Positions 5,463 through 6,335 of a stretch of 6,335 nt of DNA are shown here, in pieces. Every line of letters starts with the position of its first letter. Positions within the stretch are counted from its first letter, which is position 1. This stretch comes from Bacteroidota bacterium (GTDB taxonomy: Bacteria > Zhuqueibacterota > JdFR-76 > DREG01): NCBI GenBank assembly GCA_030624545.1, contig JAUXJX010000129.1:1-6335 (forward strand), read 5' to 3'. Made by a program: the position numbers and the translations under genes. The notes under the pieces were generated by a model. It was given only the letters and a program-made list of their open reading frames with translations, was not told the origin of the DNA and searched no databases.

Positions 5463-6221
5463 TCAATCGTTTGCCAGACTCACGCGGTTTTCCGTAGGAT
5501 ACTCCCCACGTTCGAGGTAAATCTCGACCCTTCTGTTCTTAGCTCGATTCTCTGACGTCGTGTTCGGCACCAAAGGCTTATTCTCTCCGTAACCTCGATA
5601 ATAGAGCTTCATTGGATCAATTCCGGAAACCTTTTCAAAGAAGTGGATCACCCGAATGGCGCGCAGTGCAGAAAGCTCCCAATTGGAGGGAAATTCAGGC
5701 GTATTGATCGGGACATTGTCTGTGTGTCCTTCAACCCTTATTCTGCTCGGCCAATCCCCAGCAAATTCGCCGACATTCGCCAAAAGTGGATAAACTGACT
5801 GTTTCAAATCAGCTCTACCGGACTGAAACAGGATTCCATCCATAAATCGGATCATAACCCCGTTTTCGTTAACTTCAATTTTTACCGAATCGCCAAGTTC
5901 ATTTTTTTTAACGTGATTTAGTAGTTCTTCAAAATCGTTATTCCCCTTCTTGGTCATTTTGAAACCTCGCAGGCTGTGAATCTTTAAGGCGCTTGGCTGC
6001 ATGGGCGAAGGCTTGAACTTTAGAACACCCAGGTGAGCCTTCAGCGAACCCATGGCCTTCTGGAACTCCGTATCTTGTATTGAAGAAAACGAGACGATTA
6101 GCACAAAAAAAGTCAGGAGCAAAGACATGAGGTCGCCGTAGGTCACCATCCAGCTCGGCGCACCTCCGCCTTCCTCCGTCGGCGGGTTTTTATCCTGCCT
6201 TCTTCTTTTTTCGATCCGCAT
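5463..6221 (-). CDS. motB: Flagellar stator protein MotB (PomB-like)
   Basis: MotB anchors the stator to peptidoglycan and carries the ion-binding aspartate of the MotA/MotB channel. The protein has 252 residues. It has a basic N-terminus, then GGGAPSWMVTYGDLMSLLLT leading into the single membrane helix (about 25-47), with D30 at the position of the essential ion-binding Asp. A plug/linker follows (about 50-110). The OmpA-like peptidoglycan-binding domain (about 120-238) has VEGHTDNVPI (H166, D168), SNWELSALRA and a closing RAKNRRVEIYLERGE. All key residues are present. The YGDLMSLLLTFFVLIVSFSS helix resembles both sodium-type PomB and some proton-type MotB, so the coupling ion cannot be decided. 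It starts 12 bp after the motA stop with only a weak AGGT ribosome site. An eight-A run encodes K105-K106-N107. Confidence 0.95.
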   Translation of the reverse strand: MRIEKRRRQDKNPPTEEGGGAPSWMVTYGDLMSLLLTFFVLIVSFSSIQDTEFQKAMGSLKAHLGVLKFKPSPMQPSALKIHSLRGFKMTKKGNNDFEELLNHVKKNELGDSVKIEVNENGVMIRFMDGILFQSGRADLKQSVYPLLANVGEFAGDWPSRIRVEGHTDNVPINTPEFPSNWELSALRAIRVIHFFEKVSGIDPMKLYYRGYGENKPLVPNTTSENRAKNRRVEIYLERGEYPTENRVSLAND

Positions 6222-6233
6222 GTCAGTACCTGC

Positions 6234-6335
6234 TCACTGGTCAGAACTAGCTTCTACCTGTTCCTCTTCCTGCCTGAATTTTGGCGGCATGAAGGAAACC
6301 AATCTTTGACCAATCACCCTGGGATTTTCGCCGGA
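6234..6335 (-). CDS. motA: Flagellar stator protein MotA, C-terminal end (runs off right edge)
   Basis: Only the last 33 residues are visible. They read GENPRVIGQRLVSFMPPKFR followed by a Glu-rich tail and a TGA stop. The 'NPRvI---L-sFmPp--R' pattern is the conserved C-terminal cytoplasmic end of MotA/PomA proteins. The frame is open to the window edge. The stop lies 12 bp before motB, the standard motA-motB arrangement, and the two products form the stator complex. The call rests on this short motif plus the position directly upstream of motB. The rest of the protein, with the membrane helices and the charged cytoplasmic loop, lies outside the window. Confidence 0.88.
   Translation of the reverse strand, partial: SGENPRVIGQRLVSFMPPKFRQEEEQVEASSDQ

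Overview
The window comes from a flagellated, diderm-type bacterium. All supported genes lie on the minus strand, so transcription runs from base 6335 towards base 1. The right end is a flagellar stator and motor cluster: the 3' end of motA, then motB and fliL. The left end is the 5' part of fliM, the motor switch gene. A near-consensus sigma-54 (-24/-12) promoter in front of fliM, the PomB/MotB-like stator and the style of the cytoplasmic receiver-kinases together suggest a Desulfobacterota/deltaproteobacterial-type organism. That placement is inference and no taxonomic marker is present.

Layout along the minus strand: motA tail (6335-6234), motB (6221-5463) and fliL (5455-4952) are packed with 12-bp and 7-bp gaps. 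A roughly 300-bp non-coding spacer follows (4951-4646) and holds a G-rich quadruplex-like tract. Next are three tightly linked signalling genes: a REC-PAS-histidine kinase (4645-3035), a REC-HDOD protein (3038-1821, ATGA overlap) and a REC-histidine kinase (1840-674, 20-bp overlap). A spacer of about 435 bp (673-239) carries inverted repeats and, next to fliM, the sigma-54 promoter (293-278). fliM starts at a TTG codon (238) behind a strong AAGGAG Shine-Dalgarno and runs off the left edge.

MotA and MotB form the ion-driven stator, FliL is its membrane partner, and FliM is the rotor protein that receives phosphorylated CheY. The gene order motA-motB-fliL-fliM is often contiguous. Here a three-gene, membrane-free phosphorelay module sits between fliL and fliM, and fliM has its own promoter. 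The most interesting reading is that this REC/HDOD/kinase cassette is a flagellum-dedicated signalling module, or a later insertion that fliM now escapes through its own sigma-54 promoter. The receivers of the second and third cassette genes are closely related at DNA level over their first strand, which points to duplication inside the cassette. No CRISPR array, tRNA, rRNA or recognisable insertion sequence was seen.
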